DNA from: Omphalotus guepiniiformis
Taxonomy: Eukaryota > Basidiomycota > Agaricomycetes > Agaricales > Omphalotaceae
DNA: 64,000 nucleotides
Assembly: GCA_028554645.1 (NCBI GenBank)
Contig: JAQOOI010000021.1
Span: 682,001-746,000, forward strand
Reading direction: 5' to 3'
Below, in pieces: positions 15,693 through 26,736 of this stretch (positions within the stretch are counted from its first letter, which is position 1; each line of letters begins with the position of its first letter). Under the pieces are notes generated by a model, which was given only the letters and a program-made list of their open reading frames with translations, ran no database searches and had not been told where the DNA came from. A program made the position numbers and the translations under genes.

Positions 15693-18600
15693 CTAATGTA
15701 CAAAGACCTTCCCAGCCTTCCGTGCACCATCACCCGCATCCTCTCTCAAAAGCAACACACATACCCCAGATACGCAGAACACAACTACACTAGTGTATAC
15801 AGGAACCGAGCGATCGATGACTAGAAGCATACCACCTACAATCGGCGCAATCATTCCACCTCTGGGGAATTGAATCGTTTAGAACAACGGGTTCTGATAG
15901 TAGGCGACGAGAGAAATAAATCATAAAGCTTACATTCGTGAGAGCGCAGATGCGATTCCACAGGCTGTACCACGAACTAAAATAACAGCGAGTTCACGTC
16001 AGAATGTCCCGCGGATCACTCGCTAGAGAACAACCGCGAACATACCTTTCGTGCCGAAAATTTCAGGTGTCCATCTACAGTTCAACAAGTTCATTTGATT
16101 CATTTGATAAATTTCGTAGATTAAAAACATCACATACCCATATAGAACCGCATACATTGTCTATTCCGGTCGGCGGTTTCGGGAGGGAACTCATCAGAAT
16201 CATCCAAACAAGCACCGAAGGATCCAGACAAAACATACCGTGGCACTTAGACTGATCCCAATTGTACTAGCTCGCACCGCCCACCTCGATTCCACCATCA
16301 CAAACACGATACAAAACAAGGCCGTAACGAAGGTGCTACCGGCCAATGACCATCTACGGCCTAGAGGCGTTTCGACCAGATATGCACCGAGCTATAAACT
16401 GATCAGCAAATGCAAACATATCACAGGACCACGGACACTTACAATGGCACCAGGACAACCACCCAACGTAAATATCACAACATCCCAAAGACTCTGTTCT
16501 AAGGTTTTAGGCGTCTCAGCGGGACTCGAACTAGGCCCGGACTCTAACAGTTTCGGTAAGAAAACATTGAACATCGTATACGCTTAAAAATTATCCCAGC
16601 ATCAGCACTCAATCGCTCGCGGAACCCTAGGGAATAAAAGGGCAAAAACTCACCCAGACTCATCCCACACCACGCAGCCCAAACTAACACAGTTGTCCTC
16701 AACCACTCCGGCGTCAACACCATCTTCACCCGATCCCACCAAGCCCACAACGGTCGCCTCATAAAGCTCGGAAGAACCCCACACACTTTCTGCTCATAAA
16801 TCGACGACACCCGTCGCTCGCTCAACCGACGACTCTGTCTTGCCCCTGGCCAAGACCGACGAGGACGCGCAGCTGCAGCAATCGCAACGGAAGGCGAATT
16901 CGTATGTCGAGATGAGGCCCCGGGGGAGGTAGACGCGTTCCTGGGCTTGTGTACCGCCGACTCCGAGTCGTCCGAGGTCCTTTTTGGTACTAGAGGTGGT
17001 ACCTCATGTTCGATCGCTGGCGTGGCGTATGTATGCGAGTCAAGTGGGGTGGGCGATTCCCCAACTGAAGAGTAGTGCACGATAGGATCATCTTCATGTC
17101 TCTCAGTCAACAAGTCCGCGCTAGATTGTGTAATCGAGCGTGCATGAAGTGGAGGGGCAATGTAAGGCATCGGATTCGAGGGAGGAGAGCGATACTCATC
17201 CGCATTGAAAATCGTCTCCGAACCAGTCTCGATATCATCACTGAATTTACGTTGGAGGAAAGGCACTGCTGCCTCATCGTTTTCATTTCCGTCGCGCGGT
17301 GCAACGGTTGACGAATTTCCTGGATTCGGTTTTTGGTCGTCCACGTCTTCCAAAGCAATCGAGAGATCCGACCCGTTAAATCGGGATATCATCTGGAGTG
17401 ATTCGAGAGCTTCTTGATGTCGACCTGCATGAACGAGGTATCGAGGAGACTCGTGTAAGCGGAAAAAGACCATCCGAGCGAGGAACATTGTAAGCGTCTA
17501 TATAAGCGTGTGAATAAGATAAACGTCAAGGGGATGGGGAAGGGGTAGGGACAGAGTCTCTAGGAGAAGGGGCGCATGAAGAGGAAACAAAGAAAGAAAG
17601 AGTAGAATGATAAGGTCGTGGAGAGGTGGGTGAGGTAAGTCTGTTTCGACGTACAATAAGTCCAAGGGTAATCAAGAGATATTTCCAACCCTGGTTTTCC
17701 GTAGCTACATCGCACGGGATGGATGGGTTTGTGGAGCAAGAGTTCTGGGGTACGACGAGAAGACCGACTATTGCAGCGAAAACAGCTCCAAAGGAGAAGA
17801 AAACTGATAAAGCGGTGACAAGATACTGCTTCCCATTGGGCATGTGTTCTAGTAATAACGTTCCGTCTGTAGGCATCGAGCCCTAAAAGCAAGGTGACGA
17901 TTACTCGTCTGTTCCGAGAGAAGCGCATATATGCACGAGTGTGTTTGCTTACCTCGACCGCACTTCCCAAGAGGAAAAGCAAGAAGCATAAAACCTTGAA
18001 GGAAGTTGCTAATGACGCCAGAAGACCGAATAAAGAGGTGAAAAAGAGCGTGGCGTTGAATGCGGCACTTCTGCCCATTAGGTCGGAGCCTTTTAGCATA
18101 AATTTAGTCAAAAATGCTAAATGAGAATTCAGGTGATAGACGTACAAGTTCCCCAACCGACTGCACCGATCATCATTCCTGCGAACATTGAAGAGGATAC
18201 TGTACCGATGTAGTTGTCTGGAACTAAGAGATAGAGGATGTGAGATACTCAGATCCGAGTTGTATTAGAGATAGAAGGATTGGAGTTGAAGGCGAATTGC
18301 TGTTTTCAGACAGCAATGCCGTAAATGCTATCATCACTTTGTCCGTGTGGTACTCATTTAGCACCTGGGAGGATCTGTTGCAATACCAGCAAAGAATTGC
18401 GCGCACGTCTGCGGCACTGTGGGGGTTCTAGCGCGTACAATGACAACCCACTCACTTGCATAGTGCTGCTGCACGCGGGGTAAAATGATTGCGACTGCTT
18501 GAATCCACATCTGTGACGGGCGAGGTTAAGAAAACGCCCTTGAATGTATTCTAAAGACATACATTGTCTGCCATCCAGCCTACAGAACGTCTTAGCAAGG

Positions 18601-18870
18601 TAGCCAAACTAGAAAATACGTGACACTCACCAAAACCACACAGCGAAAGGAGCGTCCACTGATAACTCCCCATCCCAATCCTGTCTATCGTTTTATCTAG
18701 CTAAGAACAACATTAGATGAGCTGTCAATATTCAATCCTCAAGATGGGAGATAATAATGAACACTAACCCGACTTCTACCATCTTCAAGGTCATCACTTG
18801 AAATGAGATCCTGCTCTTCCGACACTTCGAGGTCTTCGTCGTCCCCAACAAAAGAACCCATTCTCGACAT
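15693..18870 (-). CDS. MFS transporter (SV2/VPS73-like, large central loop)
   Basis: A 12-TM major facilitator permease of unknown substrate. It starts at 18870 with a cytoplasmic acidic tail MSRMGSFVGDDEDLEVSEEQD. Recognisable parts: QWTLLSLCGFGWMADNMW (TM1), NYIGTVSSSMFAGMMIGAVGWG, LMGRSAAFNATL (MFS G-R motif), MPTDGTLLLEHMPNGKQYL, SFGAVFAAIVGLLV, then MFLARMVFFRLHESPRYLV, which is the ESPRYL motif of sugar/phosphate-type carriers. A long polar loop (about 200 residues, Ser-rich) separates the halves, followed by WWDRVKMVLTPEWLRTTVLVW. The C-terminal half ends with GTACGIASALSRMRGGMIAP, a final helix and GKVFVH. At least eight short introns are needed. The EBP2 gene converges on its 3' end with a 200-base gap. 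Confidence 0.85.
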
Positions 18871-19283
18871 GGGTGGTTCAGACCAAAGACCTGACACGCG
18901 GGGTCCTATTGAAGCCATTCAGGGCATATGTAAGCAGTGTAAGCACTGGACAAAATGGCGCAATCTCCGAATTGAGCAAGTACAGTGCTCGGTATAAGTT
19001 GAACTGAGTAAGCTTTGACCATAAAAAGGAAAGCCGAGGATGGAGGGCTCTCACGAATCGGAACATTTCTTATTCAAGCAAATGGTCATTTACATCGCTA
19101 ACATCGTAGAAAAACAGCAATCTATGTATGTCGTTTTCTTTCTACGCCTGCAACATATGTTACGAAGCTGCAGCTGGTAGTTCTGTGCAGTTCTGTGCAG
19201 AAATCTAGATGTGCCGGCTAAGTCGGAGCTCCGGGGCCGCACACCGACATTTTGATCCGCACGGCGAGTGTGTTCGTCATAAC

Positions 19284-19430
19284 TTGACACTGCAAACAAT
19301 TCAACATAAATCTCATGGGAAAATGTTAAAAATGTGGTGAAATATCACGAAAAATTAAACTTTTTCACATTATTTCACCACATTTTTAACATTTTCCGGC
19401 GGGATTTATGTTGAATTGCTTGCAGTGTGA
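19284..19430. repeat. Palindromic foldback element (MITE-like)
   Basis: The two arms, each about 68 bases, are near-perfect inverted repeats: the left starts TGACACTGCAAACAATTCAA and the right ends TTGAATTGCTTGCAGTGTGA. They meet in a few A/T-rich central bases, so the whole 147 bases can fold into one hairpin. It has no coding capacity. Size and symmetry fit a miniature inverted-repeat element; no convincing target-site duplication was found at the edges. Confidence 0.75.
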
Positions 19431-19877
19431 AAAACAGCATACAAACATGGGTCATAGATATCTCCACGGCTATTTCTCTTTCTGATTTGCAAAATCAGCT
19501 TGAACGTTCGAGATGCTGTTCGTTGTCTTGTCTCTCAGCCGTCAAACCAAACTGATTTGTTAACAGGCGCAGTGGATACACAGCCTACGACGGTCTTTCC
19601 GGATAAAACATGGACGTGCCCGCTGAGGAATTCAAACTGAAGCTTGCAAAGCTAGATCTAATCATCTATTCGACTCACTTCGCAGCTGCTATACGGTAAA
19701 TCTTGAAAGAAGAGATGTAAAATGAAGATTGACCACTGTTCGACAGGTCGTAACGCGGAGACCTCGTGTTTCTATTATTAGGACACCATAAGAATAGCCT
19801 AAAGCGGCGTAGTGAATCAACAGTTCCAGTATAAATACCCGCCCTAAATTCCCTTACTACCCTTTCTTCATTCCTCC

Positions 19878-20442
19878 ATGTCTACTCCTGCTAAAGCCAC
19901 TAACGCCCAGCCTCAGGCTGCTCTTGAAATGAGTGAGCAATTTCTTGCTGTACTCTCTTTATCTTTCTCAATTCAGTATCGCAGGCGTCGTAAACGCACC
20001 CTCGACTGCTGGTACCCAGCAGCACGAACACTCTCAATGCAAGCACAAGACTTCTCGTCTCCGTGGTGGAGGTGCTGGAAAGGTATGGTGCTACTTTCAA
20101 CCTCCTTGGCTAGAATCGCTGAATCGTCTCCTAGGATTGCTTCCTGGGCCTGATCGGTTGTTTCCTTTGTTGCGGTAAGCATCGCTCTTCTCTGGGTTGA
20201 AAGAAGCCTGTTACTGATTCCGATTTGGTACTGTGTAGAGTGCTGCGAGGTCCGTTACTTTTCTCCACCTAAGTCTCCGAAACAGGATTCACTAATTTAT
20301 GACTTCATACTACGTAGGGGTGCTGCGACTGCATTGGAGATATCATCTGTGCGTCGTCATATCCACTTCAGCTCCTCTTAGTCCTGGCGCTAATAGATTC
20401 TTTTTTTGTAACATAGGCTGCCCTTGCGAGATGCTCTGTTAA
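19878..20442 (+). CDS. Small protein with Cys-rich C-terminal tail (CYSTM-like), six exons
   Basis: An 86-residue protein from six exons: 19878-19932, 19985-20082, 20135-20174, 20239-20249, 20318-20348 and 20417-20442. All introns are GT-AG and every phase agrees. The N-terminus is polar (MSTPAKATNAQPQAALEM), the middle is Gln/His-rich and basic (LRGGGAGK). The last 35 residues contain 13 cysteines in pairs (FLGLIGCFLCCECCEGCC, then IICCPCEMLC). Such Cys-pair tails occur in CYSTM-type stress proteins and are thought to be membrane-associated, perhaps palmitoylated; the match here is by composition and layout only. The 11-base fourth exon encodes only about four residues. Upstream, a TATA-like tataaat lies about 45 bases before the start. 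Confidence 0.72.
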
Positions 20443-22450
20443 ATTCGTATCACTCACTGCGAATCTATTGTACCATACAATGTATTCCCATATCATCTCT
20501 GTCCTAAAATATGACGCTCATCCACGTAATGCGTAATGACTCCGTACGATTTTGCCTTCTTTGGTCGGCGTTTGAAATGCAAGCTGTGAACAGTGGAAAT
20601 GAAGTCGCGCGCATTTTAAGCTTGTATTCGTCGTGAGTATCCTAGCCCGACTTGGTTCTTTCCAGTACTACTGCCTCACACGAATTGATGTGCTTTTGGG
20701 TACCGTCTCGAGGCAGTGTTGGACACGCTGTACTGCGGAACCATCACATAAATTTGGTTACTTCGCCTCGCACCTTGCCGTGCTCTAGGGGTTTCTCACA
20801 TCAGTGGTATGTGTCAATCTGTACAAGTGATCATAATGAATATGTGGGTTCATCTTTATCTCACTGGTATCCCAACCGTATCCATATCTCAAAAATGATT
20901 GATCTCAGGCTTCTGTTCACCCGTAGAACCGTAAAGGGAGTTACAGGCCCGCTACTAGCCGCCGCGGCCAAATCTCCAGTATTCTGAAGAATCGAACTCC
21001 GCAGGCAAAATTATATGAGTGTGGCACATGTATGATACACAGCGATAATGCAGCAACTGCTCATATTCATTTACATACATACTTACATAGTCAAGACGAC
21101 CCTTCATCGACATCACCGAGCTCGCTGTCTAGGTGAGTCATACCAGGTCATATCAAGTCATCCCACCTCCCTGATCAGTGCTCAGGTTTAACGTTTCTGT
21201 ATGTAACTTCCAACAAGTACATAGAAGTCGGGCAATGCGTCATCGCGGCAATGCGGGTGCTGTGGTATGTATGAAGTTCCCGCTTACATACGAACCACTT
21301 ACATCCTCAAGCTTCAGGTGATAACAACCTCGGAGCCCCTTTCTGTATGTACTGCAGCGGCGTCACCTCGCTATCTACATAGCTAGGTACGTAGGTCAGT
21401 CAGGTCTCACCGCCCGGGAAAACAGCGGCAATTTATGTGTAAAAACGCTCAGAAGGGTTCGTGTTCTACACCTCGCTATCATCGAGATTGCTAACCTAGG
21501 TGTATTCGGGATTGTCCAGCTGAGTTTCGCCGAGTTTCGCTCGCCGTTAATGGTTCTTCAGGCGATGCGGCGGGCTATATGGGCTGTATATGTGCATTAT
21601 ATGATATATGCGGTTTTGTGAACATTATTGTACTTACGATTGGATAGTCGTATGTGTACTTACGGAACCTGAATGCACGGAAGATAACTACTACCGATGT
21701 TTGCATCGTAGTTGCGTTTGGATTGTCAAGGGCTCAGAAGATCTCGAGCAGATTTAACGACTCTACTAACATGAGGGTTTGCCGAACCTATCCTCATTGT
21801 TCAAGTCCGTAGCCTTCGTTGATGTCGCTACTTACTCGTGTATTATTGAGTAAAAGTCTGTTGAAGAACAATTGTATACATGTGGTAAATTCTCAGTACT
21901 CATTGGTTGCCTGTACTAGTAAGTAAAGAGGAAGGTAGCAATGATATCGGTGTTAGTGCGTGGATAAAGAGAAGCCTGAAGGTATTTTTACTCTACTTAT
22001 TTCATACAAGTAGGTATGGACGACAAATCGGGGTTCTGAGGCTTGAGGTAGACCAAGTGTATGGTAAGTAGAATACACTGGCAAGGATCCGTAAGTAATT
22101 CATTCATACATGTATTCGCGCGAGGAAACAGGAAAAAAATAATCTGGTATTCATTCATCGGAAATAGTACACATAGTACAAGAAACAAAGAAGAGGCCCG
22201 GGATTCCATAATGACACCACACATTACACAGCTCAGCACGCACGCACTCAGGGCTTCCAGCTTCGACGCACGGCGATACACCTGTTGAGTCCTCACCTAC
22301 GTAGTCGTAGTCCTAGGACCCAACACATACATCACAAACAATCACGATAACTCATACCCTACTATCTCCGCCCCTCCCTCATGCCGAGATCCATCCTATT
22401 AGAACACCCCCGCCAAGCAAGCGAGACTCACCCCCAAACCCAATGCCGCC
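20443..22450. other. 2-kb gene-poor spacer
   Basis: No recognisable coding region on either strand. It has short tracts of tacatac/tacttac-type sequence (around 21.0-21.4 kb and 21.6 kb) and scattered open frames with no family features. It contains the 3' flank of the sulfite oxidase gene. Confidence 0.4.
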
Positions 22451-24537
22451 TCAACTCAAAGGTTCACGCGGGAACTTCCTATACTGTTCCAAATACTCAT
22501 CCACCGGTTCCAGAGAAAATTCCGCCGGGTACGAAAGCGGTTCAACGCCTTGCCCGTGCTCCGCGAGTAGCTGAAGCCTCTTCACTGTCGCTGGCCTGGA
22601 TTTGTTGATGCTATAGATCTTGATTCGGTGACAGGACGATGTCACATGGAGATCCCAGCTGCCACAGTAGTGTACATAGTACAATAACATGATGAACCGT
22701 GAACGACCGCGTGAGTGAAAAAAGAGGAGGAAGTTGAAGTCAGCAAGCAATACATTGATGGACATGTGTCAGTTGGACGGAGTGGGGTAACATGTAACTT
22801 ACTTCCAAGCAGAACGCACGAATGTAGGTTCAGTGTTGTTCGATGAATCCCAGGTACGCACACAGAACTCGAGCCATCCTTCAGCGTCAACAGGGAGATC
22901 GATCTTCCAGAGTCTCCAAGCGTGGTAGTGCTAAATTAGTGAAGCGAGGAACATACGAAGGAAGGGCACCCAGAAACCAATAAGGTGAATATCGAGAGTG
23001 ACAACAAGTTTTTCCGGCCTCGGCGTTTTTGCTTACCTTTTCTGTCATGTCGTCTTCTTCAACAGCATACCAAATGGATCCTCTGTCGCGTCGCAGTCAC
23101 CACGAGGGCAGGAGAAAGGCAGGAGAAGGGGAAGAGAATTAGACGATCGGAATTCATTCCCGTAAGTGCCCGGTATGCTGGTATAGAACTGGCAAAGTTT
23201 AACACTCACCCATCACCTGACACTTCAACTCGCTGTACCCAGTTTCCTCCACCGCTGTACGCCCAGCCTTTCAAGGTGATCTTACCTTCGTGCACAACGA
23301 CTTGTTTGTCCAGTGGGAAGATGATCGCGCTCCTGTGTGAGGTAGGTGCGTGCAGCACACCATTACCGGGTCAGTATCGGCAGTACCTCAGTGGGAAAGA
23401 AGGGGCATACGAGACGGGCATCTGCTGGATCGAGAAGCCATTAGAATACTTGGCGTTTTGCTTCCCGATCTAGTAAGGAATCAAAGTTCCTAGATTGTAA
23501 GTAACCTGAACTTTGAAGCACGAAAAGGAGACCATCCACTTACTTGAGGGGTATAGTAGAGATACTCTTGTCTCTGGACTGGCCCCATGCTAGGTTCGGC
23601 GAGAGCATTGATCCGATACACCCATTTACAACTCCGGGCACCGATATACCCAGTGACAACCATTCGAAGAGGATACCCATGTATCTTGGGCAAGGGTTCT
23701 CCATTCATTTCCCATGCAAGCAAAACTTCTTCGTTCTGTTTGACCTTGCGCCATGGTACAGACACTGCGTAGTTAAACACGTTGTTCTTCCTAATACATT
23801 CGACAAGAACGCAGGGTGTGAGTGCACAAATATGAATTTCAACTCCGCGATTCGGGAGTGTGAGTCAAGTGAGAGTCGTATAACATTGAGGCACGGGAAA
23901 GGAATCGCTCAAAACGAAGAAAGAAGAGTGTGGAGACTCACTTGAAATATGTATCAGCACCTATGAATTCGAGATGTTGACATTCAGGTAAGACGCCGCC
24001 ACAGGCGTGTTTGAGAACTTTCTTTAGAGGTACACCGCGGTAGACGGCGGTCCCACTGAACAAGGAGGGTCATGAGACGCGAAACTCTGTATCTTGTGTC
24101 TTGATTTAGGACTTACATTGCACCTTCACCTGTAAACGTACGTGTGAGTAACGAAACCCTCTGAGTATTTTTAAAAAACTTCACGTACCCCAGGGAGCGT
24201 TAATTAGTTCGTCACCGTCACCAGGATACTCGTTAATCTGTTCTATGCGACGCTATATAACACCAAGGATCAATTTAATTTAATTCTGGTTGAGAAAAAG
24301 CTGGGACATACCGTGCCACTGCACTGTAAAGTGACGGTAACTTCGGCTTGTCTTGAGGCACGTATACAGTATGTAAGCATTAACGCACTTGCCAAGCAAA
24401 TTGTTATCACTCACGGAAACTTGGATTGGTCCTTGAGGTCCTTCATGGTCAGCCTCACCGGATTCTTCACCAGCCCCCCAATCTCCAGCTCGAAGACATC
24501 TTCGTTGATATTCGGGACGCCACCATGATTTCGAACA
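22451..24537 (-). CDS. Sulfite oxidase, downstream exons (molybdenum and dimerisation domains)
   Basis: Encodes from HFVRNHGGVP to the stop. Blocks: DVFELEIGGLVKNPVRLTMK, KFPQAEVTVTLQCSGTRRIE (the Cys is the molybdenum ligand; residue 172 if joined to exons 1-3), INEYPGDGDELINAPWGEGA, TAVYRGVPLKKVLKHACGG, FKKNNVFNYAVSVPWRKVK, GEPLPKIHGYPLRMVVTGYI, GARSCKWVYRI, SMGPVQRQEYLYYTPQ, KYSNGFSIQQMPVSSAI, GWAYSGGGNWVQRVEVS, FVRSAWNWDLHVTSSCHRIK and a tail ending FPREPLS. All exon joins keep phase, so this half is not decayed. No cytochrome b5 domain is present, as in other fungal/plant-type enzymes. It should oxidise sulfite to sulfate. Its first exon has an intact acceptor, with a CTGAC branch site about 20 bases before the AG, but the donor partner is 24.2 kb away. 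Confidence 0.9.
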
Positions 24538-24616
24538 CTACGACGATAAGGGATACTTGGACTGTCAGCCTGCATCTACAGACGCAGGCGGGGACGAATT
24601 CGGGTTCTGATGGTAG

Positions 24617-24627
24617 ACACCTACAAG
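24617..24627. repeat. Left copy of 11-base direct repeat (putative target-site duplication)
   Basis: ACACCTACAAG is identical to the copy at 48744-48754. On the minus strand it reads CTTGTAGGTGT, which is the end of an exon plus an intron donor. Confidence 0.7.
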
Positions 24628-24751
24628 GATTATAGCTAGTGAATAATAAATAATAACTTGCTTTGCTGATCACTTCACGCCGATAAGATAGAAAGAACCC
24701 GATAAGATATATACAAGATATTCAAGTGTGGCGCAGTACATCAACATGTAG

Positions 24752-25271
24752 CTAAGCATGGCACTCGTTCACCCTACGTTCAATATCTTCAATGATTCCT
24801 ATCACCTCAGTCTTCCAAACATCTGTTTTTGTGAAATGGAACACCTCGCGGTGCCGGCAGCCGCCTGAACGTTTGTCAGTGAATTTGAACAACGCGAGGA
24901 CGTGAAAGTTACTTACAATCCGAACAACGCGTCCGAGGACGCAGCCAGCACCTTTCAGCCAGTACAATGTGAAGCAAACGCTCTAAAAAATAAGATTTGT
25001 GATTGAAACTAGTGAATGTAAACTTACCAACGCGATGTGCATGGAGGGACTGTATACCCTCGTACCAAAGCTGGTCCTGAGACGGATCTTGTCTCCTCCA
25101 TTCCATCCTTCGCCTCTCCGGAGAAACGCTCCTCCCTGCCTTGATTGCCTCACCACCGGCGGGTCCTTGGTTCACGATCTTGTAGCCGTAGATGTATCCG
25201 GGGCCATCATGAATTGACAGTGGCTCTTTGAGGACATGATGGAATTTGGCAGAGTATGATGGGGTGGACAT
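24752..25271 (-). CDS. T5orf172-domain (GIY-YIG-like) protein
   Basis: About 160 residues in three exons (25271-25028, a middle exon ending near 24917, 24864-24752). A longer in-frame start exists at 25331. Family landmarks are in order: GYIYGYKI (the GIY-YIG-like strand, residues about 25-32), AIKAGRSVSPERRRMEWRRQ (K-x-G-R ... R ... EW), then across the first intron HRVERLLHIVLAERCWLRPR, and EVFHFTKTDVWK near the end. T5orf172/Meiotically-upregulated-113 domains are predicted nucleases or DNA-binding modules; small stand-alone members are common in Agaricomycetes. It sits near the left edge of the inserted segment, just before the minisatellite, so it may be cargo or part of the mobilisation machinery. 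Confidence 0.75.
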
Positions 25272-25699
25272 GACCAGGAGGATCTGATGATTTTTGAGGG
25301 GGGTTTCAACAAGAATTAGCAGGGAGGGCATGGGAAGGTGTAGAATCAGTGGGGAGGGTAGAACCAGCAGTCAAAGGACAACATACTGGCTCAGATTGAG
25401 TTGTTGGAGGGGTGCAGAGGGAGGTGTTCAAGAAAAAGTGTGATGTGAAAGGATGGAGTTTGAATAAGAGATACTGCTTGAGGGAGGTGCAGATAGAGAG
25501 GATAGAGGAGATTGAGCAGTCTAATTATCACTGGAAAAAGCACATACCAGGTATATCCTTCAATGAGAGTGATGGTGAGGACAACAGGTGGCAGTTGAGG
25601 TGGGTGTTTGAGGGAGATGAAGCAGAAAAAAGTGAGGCAGGCATAAAAAGTTTAACTGGTCCGGACTGCACCAAAGTGTCGGTACCCAGCCAAGACGTC

Positions 25700-26735
25700 G
25701 GGACGCGTTGACACGAATGGCCGCCTGAGCAACGTTGGAACGCGTAGAAACGTCGGGACGACTCAAACCGTTTAATCGCGTGAAAACGCCCCGAACGTCG
25801 AGGGACGTTTGATAGAGTGAAATCGTCGGGACTTTTTGAATCGTCGATTCGCGTTGAAACGACGGAACGTTCGGTGGGGTCGAATTGTCGCGACGACTCG
25901 AAACGTCGATTCGCGTCGAAACGACGGAACGTTCGGTGGGGTCGAATTGTCGCGACGTCTCGAAACGTCGATTCGCGTTGAAACGACGGAACGTCGAGGG
26001 ACGTTCGTTGGAGTCGAACAGTGGGCACGTATCGAAACGTCGATTCGCGTTGAAACGACGGAACGTTCGGTGGGGTCGAATTGTCGCGACGTCTCGAAAC
26101 GTCGATTCGCGTTGAAACGACGGAACGTCGAGGGACGTTTGGTAGAGTGAAATCGTCGGGACTCTTCGAATCGTCGATTCGCGTCGAAACGACAGAACGT
26201 TCGGTGGGGTCGAATCGTCGCGACGTCTCGAATCGTCGATTCGCGTCGAAACGACGGAACGTCGAGGGACGTTCGTTGGAGTCGAACAGTGGGGACGTAT
26301 CGAAACGTCGATTCGCGTTGAAACAACGGAACGTCGAGGGACGTTCGTTGGAGTCGAACAGTGGGCACGTATCGAAACGTCGATTCGCGTTGAAACGACG
26401 GAACGTTCGGTGGGGTCGAATTGTCGCGACGTCTCGAAACGTCGATTCGCGTTGAAACGACGGAACGTCGAGGGACGTTTGGTAGAGTGAAATCGTCGGG
26501 ACTCTTCGAATCGTCGATTCGCGTCGAAACGACGGAACGTTCGGTGGGGTCGAATCGTCGCGACGTCTGGAAATATTGATTTGCGTCGAAATGAGGGAAC
26601 GTCGAGGGACGTTCGTTGGAGTCGTCTCGTCAGGACGTTTCGAAACCTCAATTCGCATTGAAATGACGCTACGTCAAGGGACGTTCGATGAAGTCGAATC
26701 GTCGGGACCTTTCGAAACGTCTATTACTCCCTGTA
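25700..26735. repeat. GC-rich minisatellite, 62- and 72-base units
   Basis: At least 13 copies of a core reading like cgtcgattcgcgttgaaacg are spaced by about 62 or 72 bases. The spacing depends on which of several spacer types follows (tcggtggggtcgaattgtcg; cgagggacgttcgttggagt; cgagggacgtttggtagagt). A more degenerate part extends left to about 25.7 kb. The array abuts the stop codon of the helicase gene. Long overlapping open frames on both strands come from the lack of stops in the unit and are not counted as genes. Confidence 0.9.
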
Positions 26736-26736
26736 A

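Noticed and set aside
24538..24580. Methionine-led start (MQADSPSIPYRRSVRNHGG) for a shortened sulfite oxidase
   Set aside because: An intron acceptor within that stretch joins perfectly to exon 3 at 48752; the apparent start is intron sequence, though it might give a shortened product if the gene is disrupted.
25528..26658. Overlapping long open frames of about 360-376 codons on the minus strand and others on the plus strand
   Set aside because: They simply translate the minisatellite in several frames (repeated DVPSFQRESTF-like strings); lack of stops reflects unit composition, not coding.
25700..26735. CRISPR-like array
   Set aside because: Spacers are themselves repeated and units are much longer than CRISPR repeats; the host is a fungus.
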